From: Robinsoniella peoriensis
Lineage (GTDB): Bacteria; Bacillota; Clostridia; Lachnospirales; Lachnospiraceae
Direction of reading: 5' to 3'
NCBI RefSeq assembly: GCF_000797495.1
Contig: NZ_JTGN01000003.1
Coordinates: 170,357-234,356 of the forward strand
Length of the DNA: 64,000 bases
This document shows, in pieces, positions 1-8,144 of the stretch (within the stretch, counting starts at the first letter, position 1; each line of letters begins with the position of its first letter). Under the pieces are notes generated by a model. It searched no databases. It was not told where the DNA came from and was given only the letters and a program-made list of their open reading frames with translations. The translations under genes and the position numbers were made by a program.

Positions 1-1
1 G

Positions 2-496
2 GTACCGTTTCCAAGTGTGATTGAGGTGCTTTTGCTGGAATTATCCTTTGAGCTTCTTAGGGAGGCAGGGGTACGGATGCCGGGGCCCATTGGAAATACA
101 ATTGGTATCGTAGGCGGCTTAATTATCGGACAGGCAGCGGTCAGTGCCAATCTGGTCAGCCCCATCGTAGTTGTGATTGTTGCTTTGACGGCGCTCAGCT
201 CTTTTTCCATACCGAATGAAGAACTGTCAGAAGCACTGCGTCTGATTAAATATGCCATGATTCTCGGAAGCGCTTTTTTTGGAATCCTCGGTCTGGTTTT
301 GGGCTGGTTTGTCCTGCTGACCCATCTGAGTGCGCTGAAAAGTTATAATATACCTTATCTGATGCCATTTGTGGCAGCTGATATCAACCAGGGAATGGAT
401 AAGAAGGATGCGCTGGTACGGGCCCCGTTAGACAGACTGAAAAGCCGTCCTGTTTTTGCCAGAAGACAATCCAGAACCCGGTTAAAAATAAAGTGA
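2..496 (+). CDS. GerA-family spore germination protein, C-terminal part (5' end outside window)
   Basis: The reading frame is open from the window edge, so this is the C-terminal part (about 165 residues) of an inner-spore-membrane germinant receptor A subunit. Visible are the GerA-type segment GNTIGIVGGLIIGQAAV followed by a SP-I-V hydrophobic helix, another membrane helix near AFFGILGLVLGWFVLLTHL, and a basic cytoplasmic tail ending RTRLKIK. In GerA receptors the A, B and C subunits sit together and respond to small-molecule germinants. The next two genes are the matching B and C subunits, so this is the first gene of a gerABC operon. The germinant cannot be deduced. Confidence 0.93.
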   Translation, partial: VPFPSVIEVLLLELSFELLREAGVRMPGPIGNTIGIVGGLIIGQAAVSANLVSPIVVVIVALTALSSFSIPNEELSEALRLIKYAMILGSAFFGILGLVLGWFVLLTHLSALKSYNIPYLMPFVAADINQGMDKKDALVRAPLDRLKSRPVFARRQSRTRLKIK

Positions 497-514
497 TAAA
501 GAAAGGAAATGCTC

Positions 515-1606
515 ATGTTTTCCAATAACCAGAAAATTTCGGTACGACAATTGAAAAGGCTTTTAGTCATGGACTGGATTGGTAAAATAAGCTTATTGCT
601 GCCCCGGTTTATTGTGCAGTCAAGCGGAAAAGATTTAATATTGAGCCTGATTCTGGGAGTTGGGATTACGGCAGTATATACCTGTATTGTCTGCTATTTA
701 AGCCGATATATCACCAGGAGTTTTGGAGGTTACGTAGAACTCCGTCTGGGAAGGGCTTCTGCATTTGCGCTGTGTCTGGTCTACTGGAGTTATATGTTTG
801 TCAATCTGCTTTACATCACCCGGGTATTCGGAGCAGTAACCAGGCAGTATATGCTTCCGGAATTGTCCGAAAATATTCCATGTATTCTTATGCTTCTGGG
901 AGGATTTTATGCCTCTATGGATCCAAAAGAGAGAAGAGGTCGTATTGCAGAAGTACTTTATCCTTTTGTGCTTATTCCGCTTCTGATACTTCTGGTAATA
1001 GCGTCCTTCGGTGTTCAAAGTGAGTATTTTACTTATGAAAGTGCCAACTTTAATGCAGTAACGATGAAGCAGAGCTTCCAGGTATTTACTGCATTTGGTG
1101 GCGTGAGCCTCATTTTATTTGAAGCACCGTTTATACAAAAAAGTGGGATGCGTCTGAGAACTACATTAAAAGGGCTGATGATAACTGCAATTGGTATTGG
1201 TGCGGCAATCCTTATTGGGATTGGTTCTTTTGGAGACCAGGGAATGAAAGCGTTAAGATGGCCTGTTGTTACTTTGATGAGTAATGTAGATATACCGGGA
1301 GGTTTTCTGCAGCGGTTCGATATTTTGTTTTTGGCACTTCTTCTTATGAGCTTTTTTGTAGCAGCCAGTACGGGAATATTCTATTTGAATCTGATCTTTA
1401 AGGAGATGTTTAAGCAGCCGGAAGAAAAGCACTATCACTTTTTAATGCTGATACTTAGTATCGCAGGTGTTCTCTGGTGCAAAAATGTTGAGATAGCCCA
1501 ACAACTTTTTTTAACCGTAAACTGTTATTTACTGATACCGATTATGGCGGTATTCACAGTCATCTTTGCGATACTGGAATGGGAAAAGAGGAGGCGTAGC
1601 AAGTGA
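515..1606 (+). CDS. GerAB-family spore germination permease (receptor B subunit)
   Basis: A polytopic protein of about 363 residues with around ten hydrophobic segments, of the GerAB endospore germination permease family (APC transporter superfamily). It would sit in the inner spore membrane and form the germinant-binding or channel part of the receptor. An ATG at 509 lies only about two bases after the GAAAGGA ribosome site; the ATG at 515 has normal spacing and is preferred. It follows the A subunit by 18 bases and overlaps the C subunit by four, so the three are translationally coupled. Specificity cannot be read from sequence. Confidence 0.9.
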   Translation: MFSNNQKISVRQLKRLLVMDWIGKISLLLPRFIVQSSGKDLILSLILGVGITAVYTCIVCYLSRYITRSFGGYVELRLGRASAFALCLVYWSYMFVNLLYITRVFGAVTRQYMLPELSENIPCILMLLGGFYASMDPKERRGRIAEVLYPFVLIPLLILLVIASFGVQSEYFTYESANFNAVTMKQSFQVFTAFGGVSLILFEAPFIQKSGMRLRTTLKGLMITAIGIGAAILIGIGSFGDQGMKALRWPVVTLMSNVDIPGGFLQRFDILFLALLLMSFFVAASTGIFYLNLIFKEMFKQPEEKHYHFLMLILSIAGVLWCKNVEIAQQLFLTVNCYLLIPIMAVFTVIFAILEWEKRRRSK

Positions 1607-2262
1607 GAAAATGGTTTGTGACAGTAGTTTTAATGGCAATCATGCTCTGCCTGTCAGGTTGTACCAAACGAGAGTTGGAAGACCGCTATTTTCCTTTAGC
1701 AGTTGAAGTACACAAAGAAGAAGAAGGGTATCGGATCGAATATGCCCTTCCAAATATGGGAGAAGAGACGGGACAGAAAAAGGGCGGGGAAGAGGAATCA
1801 GAACAGGAAGAAAAGGATACCAAAGAAGAAAGCGCTGTGGGGAAGACCATAGAGGAGGCAGCAAAAGCTTATGCAGCTTATGTAGACAAATATATTGATT
1901 CCGGTCACACAAAGGCAATTATCCTGGGCCCGGAAATGCTGGAAGATGCAAATACCAGAAAAGAAATGCTGACATATTTTGAAAGTCATACCTCATTTGC
2001 CAGGAGCATTTCCGTCTTTGTATATGACGATGAAGGAGAAGAAAGCCTGGTTACCAAGACCGCTTCTTCTATAGATTCACTGGGAACCTATCTGCAGGAT
2101 CTGATAAAAAATAATCCGGATAAAAAGGGAGTAGGAACGACACTAGGGGATCTTCTTAATTTTTGGCATAATAATGAAGAAGAAGTGACAATTCCCCAGG
2201 TTCATCTGAAGAAAGACAAACCGGTAGCAGACGGAGAAGTTGTTTTTATCAGCAGTCCATAA
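1603..2262 (+). CDS. Short GerC-like spore germination lipoprotein
   Basis: GTG start overlapping the gerB stop (GTGA), with GAGGAGG upstream. The 219-residue product has a lipoprotein signal ending LSGC (Cys about 20) followed by KRELEDRYFPLAVEV, typical of GerC N-terminal domains, an acidic Glu/Lys-rich insert at about 45-80, and then GerC-like sequence up to DGEVVFISSP. GerC proteins are usually about 350-400 residues; here the protein stops where the family's conserved C-terminal domain would begin. No continuation is visible in another frame downstream. It may be a natural short form or a 3' truncation. Membrane-anchored subunit of the receptor. Confidence 0.8.
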   Translation: MRKWFVTVVLMAIMLCLSGCTKRELEDRYFPLAVEVHKEEEGYRIEYALPNMGEETGQKKGGEEESEQEEKDTKEESAVGKTIEEAAKAYAAYVDKYIDSGHTKAIILGPEMLEDANTRKEMLTYFESHTSFARSISVFVYDDEGEESLVTKTASSIDSLGTYLQDLIKNNPDKKGVGTTLGDLLNFWHNNEEEVTIPQVHLKKDKPVADGEVVFISSP

Positions 2263-2392
2263 TGCTGGTTCTTCGAACAATACCACTGTACCTAATAGAT
2301 TGCAGATACAAAATCTATGGAATTAAGATTGTACAACTCAAAAATAATGTGGATAACCTTGTTTAAAACCCTAAATCCTGTGAATACTTAAA

Positions 2393-2418
2393 TTGTACTA
2401 ACAAACAGTTTGGTACAA
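2393..2418. promoter_or_regulatory. Imperfect inverted repeat upstream of spoIIR
   Basis: TTGTAC (2393-2398) and GTACAA (2413-2418) face each other, with CAAAC/GTTTG pairing inside, giving a bulged hairpin just ahead of the spoIIR ribosome site. It could be an operator or an mRNA 5' structure. The rest of 2263-2392 shows no clear terminator or promoter. Confidence 0.3.
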
Positions 2419-2448
2419 CAAAGTAAAAACAGGAGGGTACATAGGAAT

Positions 2449-3087
2449 ATGAGTATAATAAATCGATTTTATCAAAAATGGTATCTTGTAATTGGCGGTA
2501 TGGGAATTGTAAGCGGGATTTTGATCTGCATGTTTCTGGCAGGCAGAATGACTCAGGAAACATCACTGCAAAAGGGAATTGCAGATCAAATAATACGTTT
2601 TCATGTTATTGCAAACAGCGACAGCGATGAGGATCAGGCACTAAAAATGAAGGTAAAGAATGAAGTGGTAGCATATATGGAAACTCTTTTAAAGGACGCA
2701 CATTCAATTGATGCCACAAGAGCCTGCATCAAAGATAACATGGATAAAATACAAAAAAAAGCAGTTGAAATCATAAATAGGGAAGGCTATGCATATCCTG
2801 CTAAAGCCAGCCTTACCTGGTGCTATTTTCCCATTAAATCATATGGTGACATTACATTTCCTGCCGGTGATTATGAAGCACTCCGCATACAGATAGGAGA
2901 AGCCAAAGGAAAGAACTGGTGGTGCGTACTGTATCCAAACCTGTGCTTTATTGATTCGATACATGCGGTCGTACCGGAAGATGAAAAAGAAGAGCTTAAA
3001 AATGTGTTGACAGAAGATGAGTATGACAGTTTATTTTCCTGGAAGAAGAGTGAGTATAAAATTGGGTGGAAGTATTTGCCGTTTTAA
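2449..3087 (+). CDS. spoIIR: Stage II sporulation protein R
   Basis: SpoIIR is a forespore-made signal protein that triggers SpoIIGA to process pro-sigma-E in the mother cell. The product (212 residues from the ATG at 2449, which follows AGGAGG at 2431) has one N-terminal membrane or signal helix (about residues 8-30) and the family blocks RFHVIANSDS-DEDQALKMKVK, the central GDITFPAGDYEALRIQIGEA and GKNWWCVLYPNLCF. An upstream TTG at 2410 is in frame but lacks a ribosome site. It is transcribed alone and probably under sigma F, although I could not pin down a sigma-F promoter. Confidence 0.93.
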   Translation: MSIINRFYQKWYLVIGGMGIVSGILICMFLAGRMTQETSLQKGIADQIIRFHVIANSDSDEDQALKMKVKNEVVAYMETLLKDAHSIDATRACIKDNMDKIQKKAVEIINREGYAYPAKASLTWCYFPIKSYGDITFPAGDYEALRIQIGEAKGKNWWCVLYPNLCFIDSIHAVVPEDEKEELKNVLTEDEYDSLFSWKKSEYKIGWKYLPF

Positions 3088-3161
3088 AATACACTCTAGT
3101 ACTACAGCGAATAATTTGGGTTTTGCTGAGTAAGGGACGCTTTGTAGATGTAGGTAGTGTA

Positions 3162-3426
3162 CGGAAAGATGGGAGTGGGAAACTTGTATGGACTCCGTCA
3201 GCTGGCCGCAGAACTGGTATTTTCTAACCTTTCCGAAGCGCTTTTTGGCGGCACGCGGGTATTCACCGAGAAATCCTGATGCATTTCTCGGTTCAGTACC
3301 CGCTTAGTATCCGATGGGAGCCAGTCGAATACTATCCGCCAAAAAACACTCCGGAAAGGTAAGTAAATACTCAGCTCTGCTCTACGCTTCCTCCGTCCAT
3401 ACAAGTTTCCCACTCCCATCTTTCCG
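3162..3426. repeat. Palindromic unit 1 (265 bp branched hairpin)
   Basis: A 32-base perfect inverted repeat closes the unit (3162-3193 with 3395-3426). Inside it CCTTTCCG (3228-3235) pairs with CGGAAAGG (3352-3359), and GGCGG (3247-3251) with CCGCC (3336-3340). The centre carries two smaller hairpins: GCGGGTA (3255-3261) with TACCCGC (3297-3303) enclosing CCGAGAAAT/ATTTCTCGG, and TAGTATCCGA facing TCGAATACTA at about 3305-3334. The overall fold is a long stem ending in a branched loop. Either strand could fold this way. Confidence 0.75.
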
Positions 3427-3543
3427 AGATTCATGTTACCGCCACAAAGCTGAATTTCTCAGCATGGTTGGACCCCTGGGCTGTGGCAGGCTGTTCTTTA
3501 TTGGATGTAGCGTAGTATGTTTCGGCTATTTAAGCGTAAAAGG

Positions 3544-3650
3544 AGATGAAAGTTTGCTACTTTTTCTAGAATGAAGAAACAAATCACTGTGATAAGTCCA
3601 GTTGCTTTATGTTACTCGTTCTCAGCATGATAGATTCCCTGGGTGTAGAG
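3544..3650 (+). repeat. Direct repeat, copy A, between the palindromes
   Basis: About 100 bases starting GATGAAAGT, passing CTTTTTCT, ACAAATC and AGTTGCTT, and ending near TTCTCAGCATG and CCCTGGG. The same ordered blocks recur at 3682-3787 with substitutions. Boundaries are approximate. Confidence 0.55.
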
Positions 3651-3681
3651 CGGTATATTTTGACAATTTATGCATAATAGA

Positions 3682-3787
3682 AGATGAAAGTCTATTCCTT
3701 TTTCTGATTGCAGAATATAAAACAAATCCCGTTCTCAAGATCAGTTGCTTAACGCCAATATTGTTCAGCATGCCACAACCCCAAGGT
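3682..3787 (+). repeat. Direct repeat, copy B, between the palindromes
   Basis: Second degenerate copy of the block at 3544-3650: GATGAAAGT, CCTTTTTCTG, ACAAATCCC, CAGTTGCTT, TTCAGCATG and a C-rich end. It runs into the inner flank of palindromic unit 2. Boundaries are approximate. Confidence 0.55.
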
Positions 3788-3832
3788 CCCACCACGCTGA
3801 GAAAACCAGCTTTGTATCAACGAATGCTATCT

Positions 3833-4099
3833 CGGAAAGAGAAGGGGGCGAGCCAGGATATTGATTTGGAAGGCGTATAGCAGAGCTGAGTATTTACTTA
3901 CCTTCCCAGAGTGCTTTTTGGCGGATAGTATTCGACTGGCTCCCATCGGATACTAAGCGGGCAGTGAGCTGCGAAATGCATCAGGATTTCGGAGCGAATG
4001 CCCGCGTGCCGCCAAAAAGGGCTCTGGGAAGGTTAGAAAATGCCAGTTCTGCGGTAAGCCTTCCAAATCAATGTCCTGGCTCGCCCCCTTCTCTTTCCG
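3833..4099. repeat. Palindromic unit 2 (267 bp branched hairpin, inverted relative to unit 1)
   Basis: A 41-base inverted repeat closes this unit (3833-3873 with 4059-4099); its single mismatch would be a G-U pair in RNA. Inner pairs are CCTTCCCAGAG (3901-3911) with CTCTGGGAAGG (4022-4032) and GCGGGCA (3957-3963) with TGCCCGC (3999-4005). The hairpin TAGTATTCGA/TCGGATACTA lies at about 3926-3955. Read in reverse complement the order of parts matches unit 1, but much of the outer stem sequence is different while still self-complementary. Confidence 0.75.
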
Positions 4100-4201
4100 T
4101 ACACTACCTATCATTTACAAAGCGTCCTTCCTCAGCGAAACCCAAATTTAAGCTAAAATTGTTCGCTCTAAATTTTAATAGGTGTGCCCCCTCAATGTCA
4201 A

Positions 4202-4230
4202 TTGACTTTTCCACCAGTAAATCTTATTAT
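4202..4230 (+). promoter_or_regulatory. Probable sigma-A promoter for punA
   Basis: TTGACT (4202-4207), a 17-base spacer, then TATTAT (4225-4230). An overlapping TATAGT at 4228 would give a 20-base spacer. It lies about 70 bases ahead of the punA start and just outside the palindromic block. Confidence 0.6.
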
Positions 4231-4298
4231 AGTAGACAAAGGAAAATATACACCGTTAAACCTGTCAATGAGTAAAAGCAATCAGTAGGAGGAAAAGC

Positions 4299-5123
4299 AT
4301 GAATCCAGTATATGAAAAATTATTAAAGTGTTACGAAAGTTTTCGACAAAAAATTAATTTTACGCCCAGGGTAGCCTTAGTTCTTGGATCGGGACTGGGA
4401 GGCTATGGAGATGAAATCCGTGTAGAGGCAGTCCTGGATTACCATGATATAGAAGGATTTCCGGTGTCTACGGTACAGGGGCACAAAGGGAGATTTATCT
4501 TTGGATACGTGGGAGAAGTGCCGGTTGTTGCTATGCAGGGCAGAGTCCACTATTATGAGGGTTACCCAATGACAGATGTGGTGCTTCCGGCGAGACTGAT
4601 GAAGATGATGGGAGCAGAAGTACTGTTTTTAACAAATGCGGCTGGCGGTGTCAATTATGATTTCAAAGCCGGTGACTTTATGATGATAACAGATCAGATA
4701 TCAGATTTTGTGCCATCTCCGCTGATCGGACAGAATATTGACGAGCTGGGACCGAGATTTTGTGATATGAGCCAGATATATAATCCGGAACTACAGGACA
4801 TTTTACGCAAGGCGGCAAAGGAGCTTTCGATAGATCTAAAAGAAGGTGTGTATATCCAATTATCCGGACCCAATTTTGAATCACCCCGGGAAGTTAAAAT
4901 GTGCCGTATTCTGGGAGCCGATGCCGTAGGCATGAGCACGGCCTGCGAAGCAATTGCGGCCAACCATATGGGGATGAAGATCTGTGGCATATCCTGTATT
5001 TCTAATCTGGGATGTGGAATGACGGAGACACCGCTAAGCCATAGTGAAGTTCAGGAGACAGCAGACCGTGTGGCACCGCTGTTCAAACAGCTTGTGACAG
5101 AAGCAATAAAACGCATGGGTTAA
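4299..5123 (+). CDS. punA: Purine nucleoside phosphorylase (trimeric, PNP-I type)
   Basis: Cytoplasmic enzyme that splits inosine or guanosine with phosphate into the base and ribose 1-phosphate. The 274-residue length matches the low-molecular-mass trimeric family. Visible motifs are the phosphate loop GSGLGG (residues 30-35), GRVHYYEGY (about 81), TNAAGG, and the base and ribose pocket GPNFESPREV followed by GADAVGMSTACEA. AGGAGG precedes the ATG. It is followed by its own terminator and then by a nucleoside-type ABC importer, so it probably works on imported purine nucleosides. Confidence 0.95.
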   Translation: MNPVYEKLLKCYESFRQKINFTPRVALVLGSGLGGYGDEIRVEAVLDYHDIEGFPVSTVQGHKGRFIFGYVGEVPVVAMQGRVHYYEGYPMTDVVLPARLMKMMGAEVLFLTNAAGGVNYDFKAGDFMMITDQISDFVPSPLIGQNIDELGPRFCDMSQIYNPELQDILRKAAKELSIDLKEGVYIQLSGPNFESPREVKMCRILGADAVGMSTACEAIAANHMGMKICGISCISNLGCGMTETPLSHSEVQETADRVAPLFKQLVTEAIKRMG

Positions 5124-5177
5124 ATAATTCTAAAACTATTGATACCAGAGCAGGTATTTAATGAAAGAGTATACAGC

Positions 5178-5214
5178 GTATCCGGGCACAGGAAGTGTCC
5201 GGATACATTTTTAT
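5178..5214 (+). terminator. Rho-independent terminator after punA
   Basis: GTATCCGGGCAC, a short loop, GTGTCCGGATAC and then ATTTTTATT. It separates punA from the importer operon. Confidence 0.8.
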
Positions 5215-5340
5215 TAGTCATCATTCGGATAGGTGAGCCGGAGATTTTCAGGTATAAGAAATCAGATAGTGAGGAACACTAAAACCAAAAGAGCAGCATC
5301 AGATATAAGGATACTGCAGATTCTGGTTAGGAGGAGTACT

Positions 5341-6561
5341 TTGAAAAAATTACTATCAATATTTCTTTGTATTTGTATATTAGGAAGCGGGGCTGCCGGA
5401 TGTGGAAGCAGTAAAGATAATACTGGGAGCACAAAACAGGCGGAAACAAAAGAATCAGCTGTAAAAGAATCAGCTGGGAAAGAATCAGCTGCGAAAGAAT
5501 CGGCTGCAAATGAGTCATCAGAAAACACAGCGCTGAAAATAGCAATTGTTACTAGCGGGTCAGGTGTAGATGACGGAACATTTAACCAAAATATTTACAG
5601 CGGAATTCAGTCTTTTATTGAGAAATATCCGGATTCATCGGTAAAGCCGGTCCAGGAGTCTTCCGGTGACAGCGCTGCTGCAGTTACCGCAGTAGCGGAT
5701 ATCGCTGCGGACTATGATGTAGTGGTCTGCTGCGGCTTTCAATTTTCGCAGATTGCAGCTACGGCAGAAGACAATCCGAAAGTAAAATTTATTCTTGTAG
5801 ATTCCAACCCTGCATATGAGGATGGCAGCGAAGCAGATCTTCCAAATATCTGTGCTATGACATTTGCTGAGCAGGAAAGCGGATTTATGGCGGGAATGGC
5901 AGCAGCTTTGGAATCAAAGACGAAAAAGGCAGCTTTTGTTGGTGGAATAGCCTATCCGTCTAATGTCAATTACCAGTACGGATTTGAATCCGGTATAAAC
6001 TATGCCAATCAGAAATATAGCACAGGCATTGAACTGATAGCGCTTCCTTCATATTCCGGAACGGATGTAACCAATAAAGATGTGGGCGGAAATTATATCG
6101 GAAGCTTCGCGGATCAGGCTACCGGAAAAGTTATTGGCAGTGCATTGATCAAAGAAGGCTGTGATATCCTGTTTGTTGTTGCCGGAGACTCTGGAACAGG
6201 AGTATTTACTGCTGCAAAAGAGGCAGAGGATGTAAAAGTAATTGGATGCGATACAGACCAGTATGATTTTGGCACTAAGGGCAGTGAAAATATCGTGCTT
6301 ACATCTGCGGTAAAAGTGATGGGCAAAAATGTTGAAAAACAGCTGGAAAAGATTGCAGCTGGAGACTTTACCGGTGGAAATATACTACTGAAAGCGGATA
6401 CAGATTCAACAGGATATGTGAAAGAAGAAGGAAGAAACCAGCTGTCTGAGGATTCGATTGCAAAATTGAATGAAGCTTATGCATTAATTCAAAGTGGAGA
6501 AGTCGTTCCTGCAGCAAATTTTAATAATATTACACCGGATGACTTTCCAGGGTTGAAATAA
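5341..6561 (+). CDS. BMP-family nucleoside-binding lipoprotein of ABC importer
   Basis: Start chosen at the TTG at 5341 because it follows AGGAGGAGT and begins a clean lipoprotein signal (KKLLSIFLCICILGSG-AAGC); in-frame starts further upstream lack these. About 406 residues. After the lipidated Cys comes a linker of five 15-base repeats encoding KESA-type units, then a periplasmic-binding fold beginning LKIAIVTSGSGVDDGTFNQN, characteristic of the Bmp/PnrA family that binds purine nucleosides. First gene of a four-gene importer operon whose downstream genes encode the ATPase and two permeases. Confidence 0.92.
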   Translation: MKKLLSIFLCICILGSGAAGCGSSKDNTGSTKQAETKESAVKESAGKESAAKESAANESSENTALKIAIVTSGSGVDDGTFNQNIYSGIQSFIEKYPDSSVKPVQESSGDSAAAVTAVADIAADYDVVVCCGFQFSQIAATAEDNPKVKFILVDSNPAYEDGSEADLPNICAMTFAEQESGFMAGMAAALESKTKKAAFVGGIAYPSNVNYQYGFESGINYANQKYSTGIELIALPSYSGTDVTNKDVGGNYIGSFADQATGKVIGSALIKEGCDILFVVAGDSGTGVFTAAKEAEDVKVIGCDTDQYDFGTKGSENIVLTSAVKVMGKNVEKQLEKIAAGDFTGGNILLKADTDSTGYVKEEGRNQLSEDSIAKLNEAYALIQSGEVVPAANFNNITPDDFPGLK

Positions 6562-6566
6562 CGAAT

Positions 6567-8144
6567 ATGGAATCAGAATACATCGTTGAGATGAAAAATA
6601 TAACAAAGCAGTTCCCGGGAATTACAGCGAATGATCATGTGACCCTCGGGATTAAAAAGGGCGAGATTCTTGCCCTTTTAGGTGAGAATGGAGCAGGAAA
6701 ATCAACGCTTATGAGCATGTTGTTTGGAATGTATGAACCCGACGAGGGGGAAATATATGTCAGGGGAAAGAGAGTCGTAATATCTTCCCCCAGCTTTGCT
6801 TCCCGTCTGAATATCGGGATGGTACACCAGCACTTTAAACTGGTAAGTGATTATACAATAACTGAAAATATAATTCTGGGAATAGAACCCAGAAAATATC
6901 TTCTGGGATTTATTCCGGTGGTAAATAAGAAGGACGCCAGTGGAAAAATTGCCGGAATTTCAGAAAAATACGGACTGAAAGTTAATCCGGAGCAAATCAT
7001 TGAAACGGCTGACGTATCGGTGCGGCAGCGGGTGGAAATATTAAAGATGCTTTACCGTGAGGCAGAAATCCTGATCTTTGATGAGCCTACGGCAGTATTA
7101 ACCCCCCAGGAGATTCAATTTTTAATGAAAATATTAATGGGGCTGCGTGAAGACGGAAAAACAATTATACTCATTACGCACAAACTGGAAGAGATAAAAC
7201 AGGTGGCAGACCGGTGTGCTGTTTTATGCAGGGGAAAGCTAACCGGTATCTTTGACGTTTCAAAAGTCAGCACCAGTGAGATGGCAAGACTTATGGTAGG
7301 CAGAGAGGTAGATTTTACGCCACCTAAAAAACCCGCCGATTTTAAGAAATGTGTATTGGAGATTGAACATCTTACCGTAAAGAATGAGTCTGGTTTTGAG
7401 GTAGTAAAAGACGTATCCTTTCAAATACGCCAGGGCGAAATTTTTGCCATTGCAGGCGTTTCCGGTAATGGGCAGATCGAAATAGCAGATGCCATAGCGG
7501 GACTGATCCGGGTGCATCATGGCTCTGTTTTACTGAGTGGAGAAGATATTACAAGATCTTCGATCAGATCCAGGGTTCTTTCCGGAATTTCTTATATACC
7601 GGAAGACCGGCAGAATTATGGTCTGGTAATGGACTTTTCCTTAGAAGAAAATCTTGTTTTAAAATCCTATTTCAAAGAGCCATTTTCAAAAAGAGGGGTA
7701 TTGCAGCAGCTATTGATACGCAGCCATGCAAAACACCTGATTGAAAAATATGACATCCGGTGCAGCAGAGGAAGCGTGACTAAAGTCCGTTCTATGAGCG
7801 GAGGAAACCAGCAGAAGGCGATTATTGCCAGGGAAACCCAGAGAGATGCATCACTGCTGATATTCGTACAACCTACCAGAGGGCTGGATATCGGTGCAAT
7901 TGAACGAATTCACAGCCTGATTCTTAAAGAGCGGGATAATGGAAAAGCCATATTGCTTATTTCTCTGGAACTGGAAGAAGTAATGAACCTGGCGGATACC
8001 ATAGGGGTTATCTATAATGGATCGCTGAACCGGATTGCGGCAGCAGACCATTTGAGCTCAGAAGAAGTGGGGCAGTTTATGATGGGAGTGAAGGGAGGCA
8101 GGCAAAATGAAGAAACAGATCGTTCCCTTAAGGGAAAAGGATAA
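6567..8144 (+). CDS. ABC transporter ATPase with two nucleotide-binding domains (nucleoside importer)
   Basis: A 525-residue fused ATPase of the sugar/nucleoside class (NupO/RbsA type). The first domain has a complete Walker A (GENGAGKS) and a DEPTAVLTP Walker B. The second has the degenerate loop GVSGNGQIE, usual for this class, with signature SMSGGNQQK and an unusual VQPTRGLD in place of the common DEPTRGLD. It starts five bases after the binding-protein gene and overlaps the first permease by 38 bases, so coupled expression is expected. Energises import of purine nucleosides, by family and context. Confidence 0.92.
   Translation: MESEYIVEMKNITKQFPGITANDHVTLGIKKGEILALLGENGAGKSTLMSMLFGMYEPDEGEIYVRGKRVVISSPSFASRLNIGMVHQHFKLVSDYTITENIILGIEPRKYLLGFIPVVNKKDASGKIAGISEKYGLKVNPEQIIETADVSVRQRVEILKMLYREAEILIFDEPTAVLTPQEIQFLMKILMGLREDGKTIILITHKLEEIKQVADRCAVLCRGKLTGIFDVSKVSTSEMARLMVGREVDFTPPKKPADFKKCVLEIEHLTVKNESGFEVVKDVSFQIRQGEIFAIAGVSGNGQIEIADAIAGLIRVHHGSVLLSGEDITRSSIRSRVLSGISYIPEDRQNYGLVMDFSLEENLVLKSYFKEPFSKRGVLQQLLIRSHAKHLIEKYDIRCSRGSVTKVRSMSGGNQQKAIIARETQRDASLLIFVQPTRGLDIGAIERIHSLILKERDNGKAILLISLELEEVMNLADTIGVIYNGSLNRIAAADHLSSEEVGQFMMGVKGGRQNEETDRSLKGKG

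Larger units (their letters stand above)
3105..4165. repeat. Compound non-coding element: two large palindromes in inverted orientation
   Basis: The 1.2 kb between spoIIR and punA has no credible gene. It contains two related units, one on each strand. The sequence from about 3111 (AATTTGGGTTTTGCTGAG) is matched by the reverse complement of the sequence ending about 4150, and the similarity runs inward for roughly 370-400 bases on each side, including inner flanks near 3440-3500 and 3760-3830. Each unit is itself a long imperfect palindrome (separate entries), and the middle holds two direct repeats. Short reading frames through it have no recognisable product. It could be a structured RNA locus or a palindromic mobile element; I do not recognise the family. 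Confidence 0.75.

Noticed and set aside
3198-4275. Open frames of about 78-103 codons on both strands in the palindromic block
   Set aside because: They run through the inverted repeats, have no ribosome sites, show no domain pattern and are explained by the repeat structure.
5215-5340. Purine riboswitch before the nucleoside importer
   Set aside because: I could not find the conserved loop and junction sequences of the purine aptamer in this leader.
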